A stretch of 64,000 nucleotides of DNA from JBBQDZ01 sp038237515. GTDB lineage: Bacteria > Actinomycetota > Thermoleophilia > Gaiellales > Gaiellaceae. The notes below the pieces were generated by a model, which was not told the DNA's origin, ran no database searches, and saw only the letters and a list, made by a program, of their open reading frames with translations. Each line of letters starts with the position of its first letter. Within the stretch, counting starts at the first letter, position 1. The translations under genes were made by a program, and so were the position numbers. Below are positions 50,630 to 58,982 of the stretch, piece by piece. The stretch spans positions 60,568-124,567 of the forward strand of contig JBBRYP010000002.1 in NCBI GenBank assembly GCA_038237515.1. Direction: 5' to 3'.

Positions 50630-53479
50630 CTAACGAGTCCCGACCGGCCCGCGAAGCACTCGCGTCCCGTCCGCGTGGACTTCCTGCAGCCAGTAACGAG
50701 CCCATTGGCTGCCGGCCCGGTCGAGCCAGACGTAGGAGTGGCCGCGCAGAGTGGCGGACGGTGCGCTCCGGATCAGCCGCGTGTTGATCTTCAGCCGGTG
50801 CGCGTTCCAGCCCCGGTAGACGTTGAAGCCGACGTTGCCGACCTCGGAGCCGGTCCGCCAGCGCACGACGACGCCGCGGGCGGCACGGATCGCCTCGAAG
50901 GAGCGGATCGTGACGGCGGTGGCGCCGCCGGGCAGCAGGAAGTCCATCGCCGGCGTGTTGTCGAGCGGGTAGAGGAACGACTGCACGGAGGGGTTGGCGT
51001 TGGCGTTGCCGAACGAGAACGCGGTTCCGTCGTAGAACCGCGACACACCCGCCGCGAGGGTCGTCGTCTCGAGGGGTCGGCCGTTGGCATCCGTGCCGCT
51101 GAGGGCGCGGAGCAGCGACCGCGGCACGCTCACGCGGATCTTTCCGGTCGCCTGGTCGACCGCGCCCTGCACGGTCGTCGTGCCCGGATAGACCACGCAC
51201 TTCTCGCTCACCGCCGGCGGCACCACCACCTCGCAGGGGCTTCCGCCGGTCGTGTAGTCGTTGAACCCGAACGTGAACGAGCCGGCGGCGTAGCGAGCGC
51301 TGACGGCTGCGTCCTGATAGCCGTTCGTGAAGCGCCAGATCCAGAGCAGCGATCCGGAGCCCGTGTCGGTCATCGCCTGTGTCAGAGCCGTGTTGGAGAG
51401 ATTGGCCACGTTCATCGTCACCGTGAAGCCGCCGTTCGCCACCGGTGTGCCGGCCGGAAGGGTTAGCTCCGGCCCGACGGAGGCCGAGAGAAAGTCGCCG
51501 GCCGGCTCGTTAACCGACGTGGGCGTCGCTCCGAGCGAGGAGTAGCGGGCTAGGGCATCACCCGCGGGGTCGGTGGAGGAGCTGCGGACGACAACGTGGT
51601 TCGCGTCCGAGGTGACCGTGCCCCCGCCGTTCGCGGGACCCCCGATCTGGTTCGTCACCATCGGGGTCGCCACATGACCCGTCGCCTCGTCCGGCTTCTT
51701 GTTGCCGCGGTCGAAGACGACCGACAGCTTGTGGCTCGCGGGGCTGTAGTCGATCGCGAAGAAGTCAGCGAGCGAGCGGTCGCCCGGCGGCACGCTCAAG
51801 TCGCAGCCGAGCCCGTTCAGGCAGATGGAGTCGTAGTGGAAGGGGTGAGTCGTGGCCTTGACCTGGCTGAAGGTTCGATTCGTCGGGTCGAGGGCGTTCA
51901 GGGACTGGTTGACGTAGACGTCCCACGCTCCCCTGAAGGTGCCCAGGCTGGGATTACCGTCCGAGGTTGTTCCGTAGAAGGTCACGGCGACTCTCCCGGG
52001 GGCGCCGCCGGCGACGAGCCACGGGAAGACGGTGGTGTTGACGGTGTCTCGATCGACCTGCAGCGGCGTCGAGAAGCCGGGATTCACAGTCGGTTGCATT
52101 GTCGTGCCGCCGTTGCACTTGGAGATGTTGGCCGCGGTCAGGGTAACGAGGTAGGTGTGGTAGGTCGAGGCGTCCGTGTAGGCGACGTAGATGTTCCCGG
52201 CGCTGTCGTTGTCGGCGATCACGAAGCCGGCTGCGTCCCCCGTCGAGAGTGCCGCGCGGCACGTCTTCCACGTCACGCCCCGGTCGGGCGAGACGGACAG
52301 GTTGATGCTGTCGCCGCCTCCCGAGGTCGGGTTGCCGTCCCAGGCGAAGAACACGAGGCCGCTCGCACCGCCCGTCGTGTAGTTGGGATTGAACCGGATC
52401 TCGCCGGGAAAGTTCGGATTCGGCGCGGCGACGACGCCGGTCGTGGAATAGGTGAGCCCGCCGTCCGTCGACCGCTGGACGATCGTGTTCCGCGGCTGCT
52501 GCTGGTTGTAGATCAGCAGGACCGTCTGCGCGTCGAGGAAGGTCATCCACTGGCGGTCGCAGGCCGCTCCCGGCGGAGTCGTGGCGCAGACGATCTGCGC
52601 CGTCGTGAGGGTGTGGCCGCTGTCCGGCGACGTGGAGGTCGCGAAGTTGGCGAGCGCGCCGAGGCCCGTGTAGGCGTACTGGTAGTTGCCGGCGCTGTTC
52701 GGAACGATCGCCGTCGCGAGGCCGCAGTCGCCGCCGCCGCCGGCGCCCTGCTGGCCCCGCGGAGGCGTCCCCAGCAGGTGGAACTGGTCGCCGCCGTCGG
52801 TCGAGACCTGGGCGTAGTCGGCAGCGTTGGAGAAGCCGGTCGGCCCGCAGGTGTAGATCTTCCCGGAGGGGTCGATCTCCATGATCGGTTCCGCCTCGTC
52901 GCGCTGGGCGTCGGCCGGGACCGCCGCGGAGAACGCGAGCCCTTGCGGGTCCGTGGAAGGCAGGGGCGGCTGCGAGGCGGCCGTCGGGAGCGCCTTCACG
53001 ACGAGCTTCCCCGTGTAGTCCTGCGGCTGTGCGTTCGCGAACCCGCACGCGGCCACGCGATACGTTCCGGCGGGGAGGTTGTAGAGCACGACGCTCTCGG
53101 TCGTGCCGCTCGTGTCGCTCGAGCCGAGCTCGTTGCCGGCGGACTCGTACACGGTGAGGATCTCGTCCGACGTCGTCGGGTCGACAACCGGCGTCCACGA
53201 GATCGAGAACGTGAACTCGGCCCTGACCGCGCCGTACGCGCCCGCCGGGACGGTGACCGCAATCGAGTGATCGTCTTCGTTGGCCGGCGGTGTCGTGCAG
53301 GTACTCGTCGGGTGCGATCCGAGCGGAATCGTGCCCGTCCACGAATCCATGACCGTCTGTCCGACGGTCGTCGGAACAGTCACGGTGCCGGTCGGCGGCG
53401 TCGACGCCGGTGCCGTGCCGGCGATCGTCGCAAACGCCGCGAGCAGGATCGCGGCCAGCATCCAGATGTGCCTTCGCAC
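50630..53479 (-). CDS. Large secreted Asp-box (sialidase-fold-like) protein
   Basis: A 949-residue secreted protein with a signal peptide (MLAAILLAAFATIAG). A jelly-roll-like N domain (about 40-165) is followed by repeated Asp-box motifs: STDGGDQFHLL, SPDSGHTL, STDGGLTYS and SPDRGVTWK, which sit on beta-propeller turns of sialidases and related proteins. The C-terminal 90 residues (IRSFEAIRAARGVVVRWRTG to QEVHADG) resemble a fibronectin-like domain. No sialidase catalytic FRIP motif was found, so enzymatic activity is uncertain; it may be a binding or degradative extracellular protein. Confidence 0.75.
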   Translation of the reverse strand: MRRHIWMLAAILLAAFATIAGTAPASTPPTGTVTVPTTVGQTVMDSWTGTIPLGSHPTSTCTTPPANEDDHSIAVTVPAGAYGAVRAEFTFSISWTPVVDPTTSDEILTVYESAGNELGSSDTSGTTESVVLYNLPAGTYRVAACGFANAQPQDYTGKLVVKALPTAASQPPLPSTDPQGLAFSAAVPADAQRDEAEPIMEIDPSGKIYTCGPTGFSNAADYAQVSTDGGDQFHLLGTPPRGQQGAGGGGDCGLATAIVPNSAGNYQYAYTGLGALANFATSTSPDSGHTLTTAQIVCATTPPGAACDRQWMTFLDAQTVLLIYNQQQPRNTIVQRSTDGGLTYSTTGVVAAPNPNFPGEIRFNPNYTTGGASGLVFFAWDGNPTSGGGDSINLSVSPDRGVTWKTCRAALSTGDAAGFVIADNDSAGNIYVAYTDASTYHTYLVTLTAANISKCNGGTTMQPTVNPGFSTPLQVDRDTVNTTVFPWLVAGGAPGRVAVTFYGTTSDGNPSLGTFRGAWDVYVNQSLNALDPTNRTFSQVKATTHPFHYDSICLNGLGCDLSVPPGDRSLADFFAIDYSPASHKLSVVFDRGNKKPDEATGHVATPMVTNQIGGPANGGGTVTSDANHVVVRSSSTDPAGDALARYSSLGATPTSVNEPAGDFLSASVGPELTLPAGTPVANGGFTVTMNVANLSNTALTQAMTDTGSGSLLWIWRFTNGYQDAAVSARYAAGSFTFGFNDYTTGGSPCEVVVPPAVSEKCVVYPGTTTVQGAVDQATGKIRVSVPRSLLRALSGTDANGRPLETTTLAAGVSRFYDGTAFSFGNANANPSVQSFLYPLDNTPAMDFLLPGGATAVTIRSFEAIRAARGVVVRWRTGSEVGNVGFNVYRGWNAHRLKINTRLIRSAPSATLRGHSYVWLDRAGSQWARYWLQEVHADGTRVLRGPVGTR

Positions 53480-53647
53480 GGTGTGAACCCCCTCGGTTGT
53501 CCGGCCTCGCGGCCGGTGCTCTTCTCCCTAGAAAGTGCAGCCCGACTGTAGCGAACGGTCTCCCCGTGTGGAGGCTGTTGCCACGAGGCGGTCGGCGCCG
53601 AAGTCGGCGTTGCGCCGGTGCGTCTCAGGCGGGACGAATCGCGGCCG

Positions 53648-54049
53648 CTACTTCTTCCTGAAGGCCTGCGCCGTGAGCACGGCCTTGCGCGCCGCGCAGC
53701 CGTCGACGGTCGCCTTGAGCGTGAACGACTTGCCGCTGAGCTTGTAGGCGTACACCGCAGCCCGCTGCACGCCCTTGCACGCATACGGGCCGCCCTGGTC
53801 TGCGATCGTCAGCACGCCGTTGATGCCTGCGAACCTGCCGTGAACGACTTCCTTGCCGTTCCTGAGGATGCGGTAGGTCGTGCCCGGGGCGGCCGGGAAC
53901 TTCAGCGTCCAGGTGCCGTTCAGCGCTGCCGACTTGCCCGAGATCCTGGTCGCGAACGTGCCGGACAGGAGGCCGAAGGCGCCGAACGCCGGAGCCGCGG
54001 CGAGCGCGGCGGTCATGGCGAGGAGGGCGACCGGAAGGCGAAGCTTCAT
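53648..54049 (-). CDS. Small secreted beta-rich protein
   Basis: A 133-residue exported protein: signal peptide RLPVALLAMTAALAAAPAFG, then beta strands (TWTLKFPAAPGTTYRILRNG, SGKSFTLKATVDGCAARKAV) with two cysteines that could pair. AAAGGAG precedes the ATG. Unknown family; it follows the acyl-CoA synthetase gene by 56 bp on the same strand. Confidence 0.7.
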   Translation of the reverse strand: MKLRLPVALLAMTAALAAAPAFGAFGLLSGTFATRISGKSAALNGTWTLKFPAAPGTTYRILRNGKEVVHGRFAGINGVLTIADQGGPYACKGVQRAAVYAYKLSGKSFTLKATVDGCAARKAVLTAQAFRKK

Positions 54050-54105
54050 GGAGTTCTCCTTTGACGGAAGGTGGGCGACGGCGCACGGGCGCCGCGGCGG
54101 AGACT

Positions 54106-55758
54106 CTAGACCGCGCCGCCGCCGAGCCGCCGCCGCTCCTGCTCGAGGCGGCGGAGCTCGGAGCGGCGGATCTTCCCCGTCACGGTCAGGGGCAGGCCGG
54201 TCACGAACTCGAGGTGCCGCGGGTACTCGTACGCGGCCAGGCGCGAGCGCACGTGCGCGCGGATCTCCTCCGCCAGCTGGGGCGAGGGATCGACACCGGC
54301 GCGCAGCTCCACGAAAGCCTTGACGACCTCCCCCCGGTGAACGTCGGGCACGCCGATCGCGGCGGCGAGCGCGACGGCGGGATGCCCGAGCAGGCACTGC
54401 TCGACCTCCTCGGGCCCGATGCGGTAGCCGGCGGAGGAGATGACGTCGTCGGTGCGCCCCTCGAACCAGAGGTAGCCCGCGTCGTCGATCCTCGCCCGAT
54501 CGCCCGTGCGCAGCCACTCGTCGGGCACCTTCGCGCGGCTTGCTTCCGGGTCCCGCCAGTATCCGAGGAAGACGACCGGGTCGGGTGTGCGAACGGCGAG
54601 CTCGCCGATCTCCCCCGGCGGCAGAGGCTCTCCGCCACCCGAGAGGACGGCGAGGTCGTGGCCGGGGTAGGCGCGCCCCATCGAGCCGGGACGGACCTCC
54701 CAGGCCGACTGGGAGTTCCCGGCGACGTAGTTGGCTTCGGTCTGACCCCAGATCTCGTTCACGGTCACGCCGAGCGCCTCCCGCGCCCAGGCGAGGGTCT
54801 CGGCGCCGAGCGCCTCGCCGCCGGACATCACCGTCCGCAGCGCGCCGGGCGCCAGGCGGACGCCGGCGCTTCGCATCAGCTTCAGCGCCGTCGGCGGCAG
54901 GAACGTGTTCCTGATCCGCTCGCGGGCGATCGTCGAGACGGCCCACTCCGGCTCGAAGGGCCCCTCGCGCCAGGCGCCGACGACCGGGCGGCCGTGGAGC
55001 CACGTCGAGAGGAGGCCGTTGACGAGGCCGCCGATCCACGCCCAGTCGGCCGGCGACCAGAAGCGATCGCCCGGCTGCGGGAAGAAGTCGTGCGAGAGCC
55101 GGAACCCGGGCGCATGTCCGAGGACGACGCGGTGCGCGTGGAGCGCTCCCTTCGGCGGCCCGGTGGTGCCCGAGGTGTAGATCAGGAGGGCCGGGTCCTC
55201 CGAGGACGTCTCGAGCGCCGTGAGCCGCTCCGACCCCGCGAGGAGGAGCGGCCAGAAGGAGGAGTGAGGCGCCTCCGGATCTCCGTCGACGACGACGATG
55301 CGCGGATCGTCGAGCCCGGCGGCGGCCGCGGCGACCCGTTCGATGCGCCGAGCGTCGGTCAGGATGGCACTCGGCCCGCTGTCTCCGAGCCGGTGGACGA
55401 GCGCGTCGGGACCGAAGAGGACGCTCATCGGAACCGCGATCGCACCGACCTTGTACACGGCGAGGTGCGCGAGCGCCGTCTCGACGCGCTGCGGGAGGAC
55501 GATCGCCACCCGGTCTCCCGCCACGACGCCGAGCCCGCGTAGCGCGTTGCCGAGGCGGTTCGAGAGCGAGGCCGTCTCGCCGAAGGTCAACTCCCGGCGG
55601 GCGCCGTCCGGTCCGACGTCGGCGAGTGCCGGCTCCGCCGCGGGCTGCGCGTTGGAGCAGGCGACGCCGATGTTGAAGCGATCCGGAATCGCCCACTGGA
55701 ACCGCGCGCGGAGCTCGTCGTAGCCCGCTTCCGCCTCGCCGACGGAACCGGCATCCAC
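54106..55758 (-). CDS. AMP-forming acyl-CoA synthetase/ligase
   Basis: A 550-residue member of the acyl-adenylate-forming family. YTSGTTGPPKG (about residue 190) is the AMP/phosphate loop, WGQTEANY and the YRIGPEEVE and GKIRRSEL elements (catalytic lysine) are all present. The order of motifs fits medium-chain or aryl acyl-CoA synthetases. It activates an acid to its CoA thioester; the substrate is unknown. It lies at the edge of the catabolic cluster, divergent from the RraA-like gene. Confidence 0.9.
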   Translation of the reverse strand: MDAGSVGEAEAGYDELRARFQWAIPDRFNIGVACSNAQPAAEPALADVGPDGARRELTFGETASLSNRLGNALRGLGVVAGDRVAIVLPQRVETALAHLAVYKVGAIAVPMSVLFGPDALVHRLGDSGPSAILTDARRIERVAAAAAGLDDPRIVVVDGDPEAPHSSFWPLLLAGSERLTALETSSEDPALLIYTSGTTGPPKGALHAHRVVLGHAPGFRLSHDFFPQPGDRFWSPADWAWIGGLVNGLLSTWLHGRPVVGAWREGPFEPEWAVSTIARERIRNTFLPPTALKLMRSAGVRLAPGALRTVMSGGEALGAETLAWAREALGVTVNEIWGQTEANYVAGNSQSAWEVRPGSMGRAYPGHDLAVLSGGGEPLPPGEIGELAVRTPDPVVFLGYWRDPEASRAKVPDEWLRTGDRARIDDAGYLWFEGRTDDVISSAGYRIGPEEVEQCLLGHPAVALAAAIGVPDVHRGEVVKAFVELRAGVDPSPQLAEEIRAHVRSRLAAYEYPRHLEFVTGLPLTVTGKIRRSELRRLEQERRRLGGGAV

Positions 55759-55822
55759 TCAGGCGCTCCCGGCTGCGGCGGCGGCGTCCCCCTCGAGCCT
55801 CACGGTCTGCGAGCCTACTCGC

Positions 55823-56419
55823 GTGACCTCCGTCTCCTCCGCGCTCGTCGCCTCCGTGGTCGGAGACGGGACCCGGTTGCTCCGGGGCTTCACGCCGGCC
55901 TGGCCGGAGGCGGTTGCGGTGGGGCCGGCGTCGACGGCGCGCGCGGTGCCCGGCGACAACCTCGCCCTCCACCGGGCGATCGACGAGGTCTCTCGCGGCG
56001 AGGTGATCGTGCTCGACGCCGGCGCCTCGATGGACGCGGCCCTCTGCGGCGACCTGCTTGCGCTCGCGGCGCAGCGCCGGGGCGCGGCCGGCTTGGTGGT
56101 GAACGGCGCCGTCCGTGACGTTGTCGGTATCGCAGCCCTCGGCTTTCCCGTCTTCCACCGTGGCACCTGTCCGCTGAAGCCCGGGAAGGAGATCCCGGGC
56201 GAGCTCCGCGTCTCGCTCGAGATCGACGGGGTCGAGGTGGCCCCCGGCGACCTCCTCGTCGCGGACCTCGATGGGATCGTCGTCGTCGCAGCGGAGGATG
56301 CCGAACGCGTCCTCGCCGAGGCGGCGGCTCTCGAGGCGCGGGAGGAGGTGCTTCGGAACCGGATCGAAGAGGGTGCTAGCACGCTCGACCTGATGGGCCT
56401 CAGGGGGCGACTGCGCTGA
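55823..56419 (+). CDS. RraA-like protein (4-hydroxy-4-methyl-2-oxoglutarate aldolase fold)
   Basis: A 198-residue protein of the RraA/HMG-aldolase family. LLALAAQRRGAAGLVVNGAVRDV carries the metal- and substrate-binding GxxxD/RD elements. Members cleave 4-hydroxy-2-oxoacids or 4-carboxy-4-hydroxy-2-oxoadipate, or act as RNase E regulators. With the neighbouring dehydratase and aminotransferase, an aldolase role in the same catabolic route is plausible. The stop overlaps the convergent gene end by 20 nt. Confidence 0.82.
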   Translation: MTSVSSALVASVVGDGTRLLRGFTPAWPEAVAVGPASTARAVPGDNLALHRAIDEVSRGEVIVLDAGASMDAALCGDLLALAAQRRGAAGLVVNGAVRDVVGIAALGFPVFHRGTCPLKPGKEIPGELRVSLEIDGVEVAPGDLLVADLDGIVVVAAEDAERVLAEAAALEAREEVLRNRIEEGASTLDLMGLRGRLR

Positions 56420-57746
56420 GCAGCGCGGCGCTCTCCTCGACCACGCGCTCGACCTCGCCCGCGGCGACGTTCGTGTTCGTGATCCCGTAAGCCCACCGGT
56501 AGCGATGCTGGTCGAGCACGTCTCGGAGCGGGACGCGCTCGACCTCGAGCAGGTCGTTACTCGGAGGCAGGTAACCCAGGTACTCGTTCGAGTAGCCGAG
56601 GACAAAGGTCGTCCGGAATGGGCTGCGGTCGCGGATCTCCGTGCCCGGACCGCTGAAGAGCTCGAAGGGGTTCGAGACGAGGACGGCGTCGCCGATCGCG
56701 ATCGCCTGCAGCTCGGCGCGCAGGGGCTCGCCCTGCCGGCTCTGCATGTCGGCGTACATCGCGGCGGCTCCCTTCTGGTAGGCCAGGGCGTACTCCGTCC
56801 CCGACGCGGCCGAGTGCACCTCGTCAGGCCACCGCTCTGCGTAGGAGGGCTCGGTAGCGTCGCGGAGCTCTGCGGCGACCGCTGCGACCTCCCCGGACGG
56901 CCACGGGAGTCGGCGGCGAGCGAGGTCGAGCGTCGTCGAGCGGGCGGCGACGCGGACGTCCCCCGCCGTCGTGATCCCGGCGAGAGCGGCGAGCACCGCC
57001 TGTGCCAGCGACCTACCCAGCGCATCGCGGTTCGCGAACGTCTGCGGCCGCGCGCCCGCGTTGCCGAACCAGTGGTCCCAGGGCGCGACGTCGCCGGCGC
57101 ACCCCTGCAGGTAGATGCAACTCGCGCCCGGATACTCGTGCTCGACAGCCTCGCGGAGCGGGCCGGGAAAATCCGTGTTCCAGAGGAGCGTGTGGCCCGA
57201 CATCGAGGTGGGATGGCAGGCGAACGAGGCGACGATCGCCAGCGCCTCACCCTCTTCGTCCTCGACGAGGAGGACCGGCACGAGCTCGTCGACCGGGCGC
57301 TCCCGGTCGACCCGGTTGACGCTCAGGCCCCTCGCGACGCCGACGTTCGAGCCGACTCGAGCGGGGCGAGCGGAGCGCGCCGCCGCGTAGACCGCTCCCG
57401 CCAGCAGCTCGGGCAGGAGCGAGGCCCACTGCTCGAACTCGGGCGCGTCGCGCAGGCCGGCGATCGAGCAGCCGCGCGAGAGGCTCGGCGCGCTGTGGTT
57501 GTGCGTCGCGTGCACGAGGACGTGCTCGATCCCCGCGAGCTCGCGGATGCGCCGTCGCACCTCGGCGGTGAGGTCGGCGCCGACGAAGACGATGTCGGCG
57601 GCGACGATCGCCACGTCCCCGAGCACGAGAGCATGCGCGAGAAGCTCGTCGTGCACGCCCTCGGCGAGGCCCGTTCGCGCCGACCAGCAGCCGTGCGGCA
57701 GGCCGCTCGGTGGCGTGATCGTGACCTGCGCGACGCCTGCCTTCAT
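56400..57746 (-). CDS. Neutral/alkaline ceramidase-like hydrolase
   Basis: A 448-residue protein related to the N-terminal domain of neutral/alkaline non-lysosomal ceramidases. VHATHNHSAPS (H82 and H84) and FACHPTSMSGH (about H187) supply the expected zinc-binding histidines. The family splits amide bonds of N-acyl compounds. There is no signal peptide, unlike secreted ceramidases, so an intracellular N-acyl hydrolase is more likely. GGAGGAGC precedes the ATG. Divergent from the enolase-superfamily gene, sharing its operator region. Confidence 0.82.
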   Translation of the reverse strand: MKAGVAQVTITPPSGLPHGCWSARTGLAEGVHDELLAHALVLGDVAIVAADIVFVGADLTAEVRRRIRELAGIEHVLVHATHNHSAPSLSRGCSIAGLRDAPEFEQWASLLPELLAGAVYAAARSARPARVGSNVGVARGLSVNRVDRERPVDELVPVLLVEDEEGEALAIVASFACHPTSMSGHTLLWNTDFPGPLREAVEHEYPGASCIYLQGCAGDVAPWDHWFGNAGARPQTFANRDALGRSLAQAVLAALAGITTAGDVRVAARSTTLDLARRRLPWPSGEVAAVAAELRDATEPSYAERWPDEVHSAASGTEYALAYQKGAAAMYADMQSRQGEPLRAELQAIAIGDAVLVSNPFELFSGPGTEIRDRSPFRTTFVLGYSNEYLGYLPPSNDLLEVERVPLRDVLDQHRYRWAYGITNTNVAAGEVERVVEESAALLSAVAP

Positions 57747-57818
57747 GCGAGCTCCTCCCGGGAGCCCTCGCGGCCGAGGTGGATCGTGCACGTGACAGGC
57801 GAGGGAATCAGGTTTCGG

Positions 57819-57830
57819 ATTGTCGACAAT
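57819..57830. promoter_or_regulatory. GntR/FadR-type operator 1 (ATTGTCGACAAT)
   Basis: A perfect 12-bp palindrome, the first of two. TTGTCGACAA matches the core used by FadR-type GntR regulators (TGT..ACA). Centre 18 bp from operator 2. It lies in the 105-bp divergent region between the ceramidase-like and dehydratase genes. Confidence 0.7.
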
Positions 57831-57837
57831 CTCGTTA

Positions 57838-57847
57838 TTGTCGACAA
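57838..57847. promoter_or_regulatory. GntR/FadR-type operator 2 (TTGTCGACAA)
   Basis: A second palindrome, ending 4 bp before the ATG of the dehydratase gene. It leaves no room for a ribosome-binding site, so that gene may be translated from a leaderless mRNA with the repressor covering the promoter. Confidence 0.7.
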
Positions 57848-57851
57848 GCCG

Positions 57852-58982
57852 ATGAAGATCACGGACGTCGAGGCGATCGTGCTCCGCCAGGCCGACATCG
57901 ACGAGGGGATCGCGGACGGGAGCCAGGACGATCTCCTCATCCGCGTGCACACCGACGAGGGGCTGGTGGGGATCGGGGAGGTCGACTCCTCGCCCGAGAT
58001 CGTGAAGGCGGTCGTCGAGGCACGCGGGTCCCACGCGGTCGCGCTCGGGCTCCGGGAGACGCTGATCGGCGAGGATCCGACGGAGGTCGAGCGGCTCTGG
58101 CAGAAGATGTACCGGGCGACCATCTTCTACGGGCGCCGCGGCGTCGCGATCCACGCGATCAGCGGAATCGACGTCGCGCTCTGGGACCTCAAGGGCAAGG
58201 CGCTCGGAAAGCCCGTCTGCGAGCTGCTCGGCACGCCGGTGCACACCCGGGTCCGCGCCTACGCCTCGCGGCTGATGCCCGATACGCCGGAGGAGGTGAC
58301 CGACGCCGTCGCCGGGCTCCGGGAGCAGCACTTCACGGCCGTCAAGCTCGGCTGGGGGCCGCTCGGCAAGGACGCCGATCACGACGTCCGCCTGGCCCGT
58401 GCCGCCCGCGAGGCGGGCGGCGAGGGGGTCGAGATCCTGATCGACGCCGGCCTCGGCTACGGCGCCGATGCCCGCACGGCGACCCGGGTCGCGCGGGAGC
58501 TCGAGGAGATCGGGGTCTACTGGCTCGAGGAGCCCTTCGAGCCCGACGCCTACGAGGCCTACGCGGAGCTGGCCGACGCGGTCGAGCTCCCGATCGCCGC
58601 CGGAGAGCAGGACGTGACCACCTGGGGCTTCCGTGAGCTGATCGACCGGGGCCACGTCGATATCCTCCAGCCGGACGTGACCCGGTGTGGTGGGATCACC
58701 GAGACGCTCCGGATCGCCGAGCTCGGCCGCGAGCGAGGCCTCCGGACCGTGCCGCATGCGTGGAAGAGCGGGATCATCAAGGCGGCCTCGCTGCACGTGA
58801 ACGCCGTGCTCCCGGACGCGCTCTTCCAGGAGTATTGCGTTGCCGAGACGCCGATCAACACGCGCCTCACCAGAGAGCTCCTCCCGGTCGAGAGCGACGG
58901 CTGCGTGGCCGTCCCGACCGCGCCCGGACTCGGGGTCGAGCTCGATCCGGACGTCGTCGCGGAGCTGCGGGTGAGCACGTGA
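57852..58982 (+). CDS. Enolase-superfamily sugar-acid dehydratase-like protein
   Basis: A 376-residue mandelate racemase/muconate lactonising-type enzyme. Metal ligands D198 (DAG), E226 or E227 (EEPF) and E252 (GEQD) are present, with K165 (AVKLGWG) and H302 (VPHAWKSG) as the acid/base residues. The K and H placement fits sugar-acid dehydratases better than racemases; the substrate is unknown. MKITDVEAI is the usual family start. The GTG of the next gene overlaps its stop. Probably controlled by the two upstream operators. Confidence 0.87.
   Translation: MKITDVEAIVLRQADIDEGIADGSQDDLLIRVHTDEGLVGIGEVDSSPEIVKAVVEARGSHAVALGLRETLIGEDPTEVERLWQKMYRATIFYGRRGVAIHAISGIDVALWDLKGKALGKPVCELLGTPVHTRVRAYASRLMPDTPEEVTDAVAGLREQHFTAVKLGWGPLGKDADHDVRLARAAREAGGEGVEILIDAGLGYGADARTATRVARELEEIGVYWLEEPFEPDAYEAYAELADAVELPIAAGEQDVTTWGFRELIDRGHVDILQPDVTRCGGITETLRIAELGRERGLRTVPHAWKSGIIKAASLHVNAVLPDALFQEYCVAETPINTRLTRELLPVESDGCVAVPTAPGLGVELDPDVVAELRVST

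Noticed and set aside
53648..57250. A 1200-codon open frame on the minus strand
   Set aside because: It crosses at least four well-supported genes in other frames; only its last 133 codons (53648-54049) match a real protein start, ribosome-binding site and signal peptide. Such long frames are common in GC-rich DNA.
56505..57851. Upstream extension of the enolase-superfamily gene
   Set aside because: It is antisense to the ceramidase-like gene and has no family similarity before MKITDVEAI.
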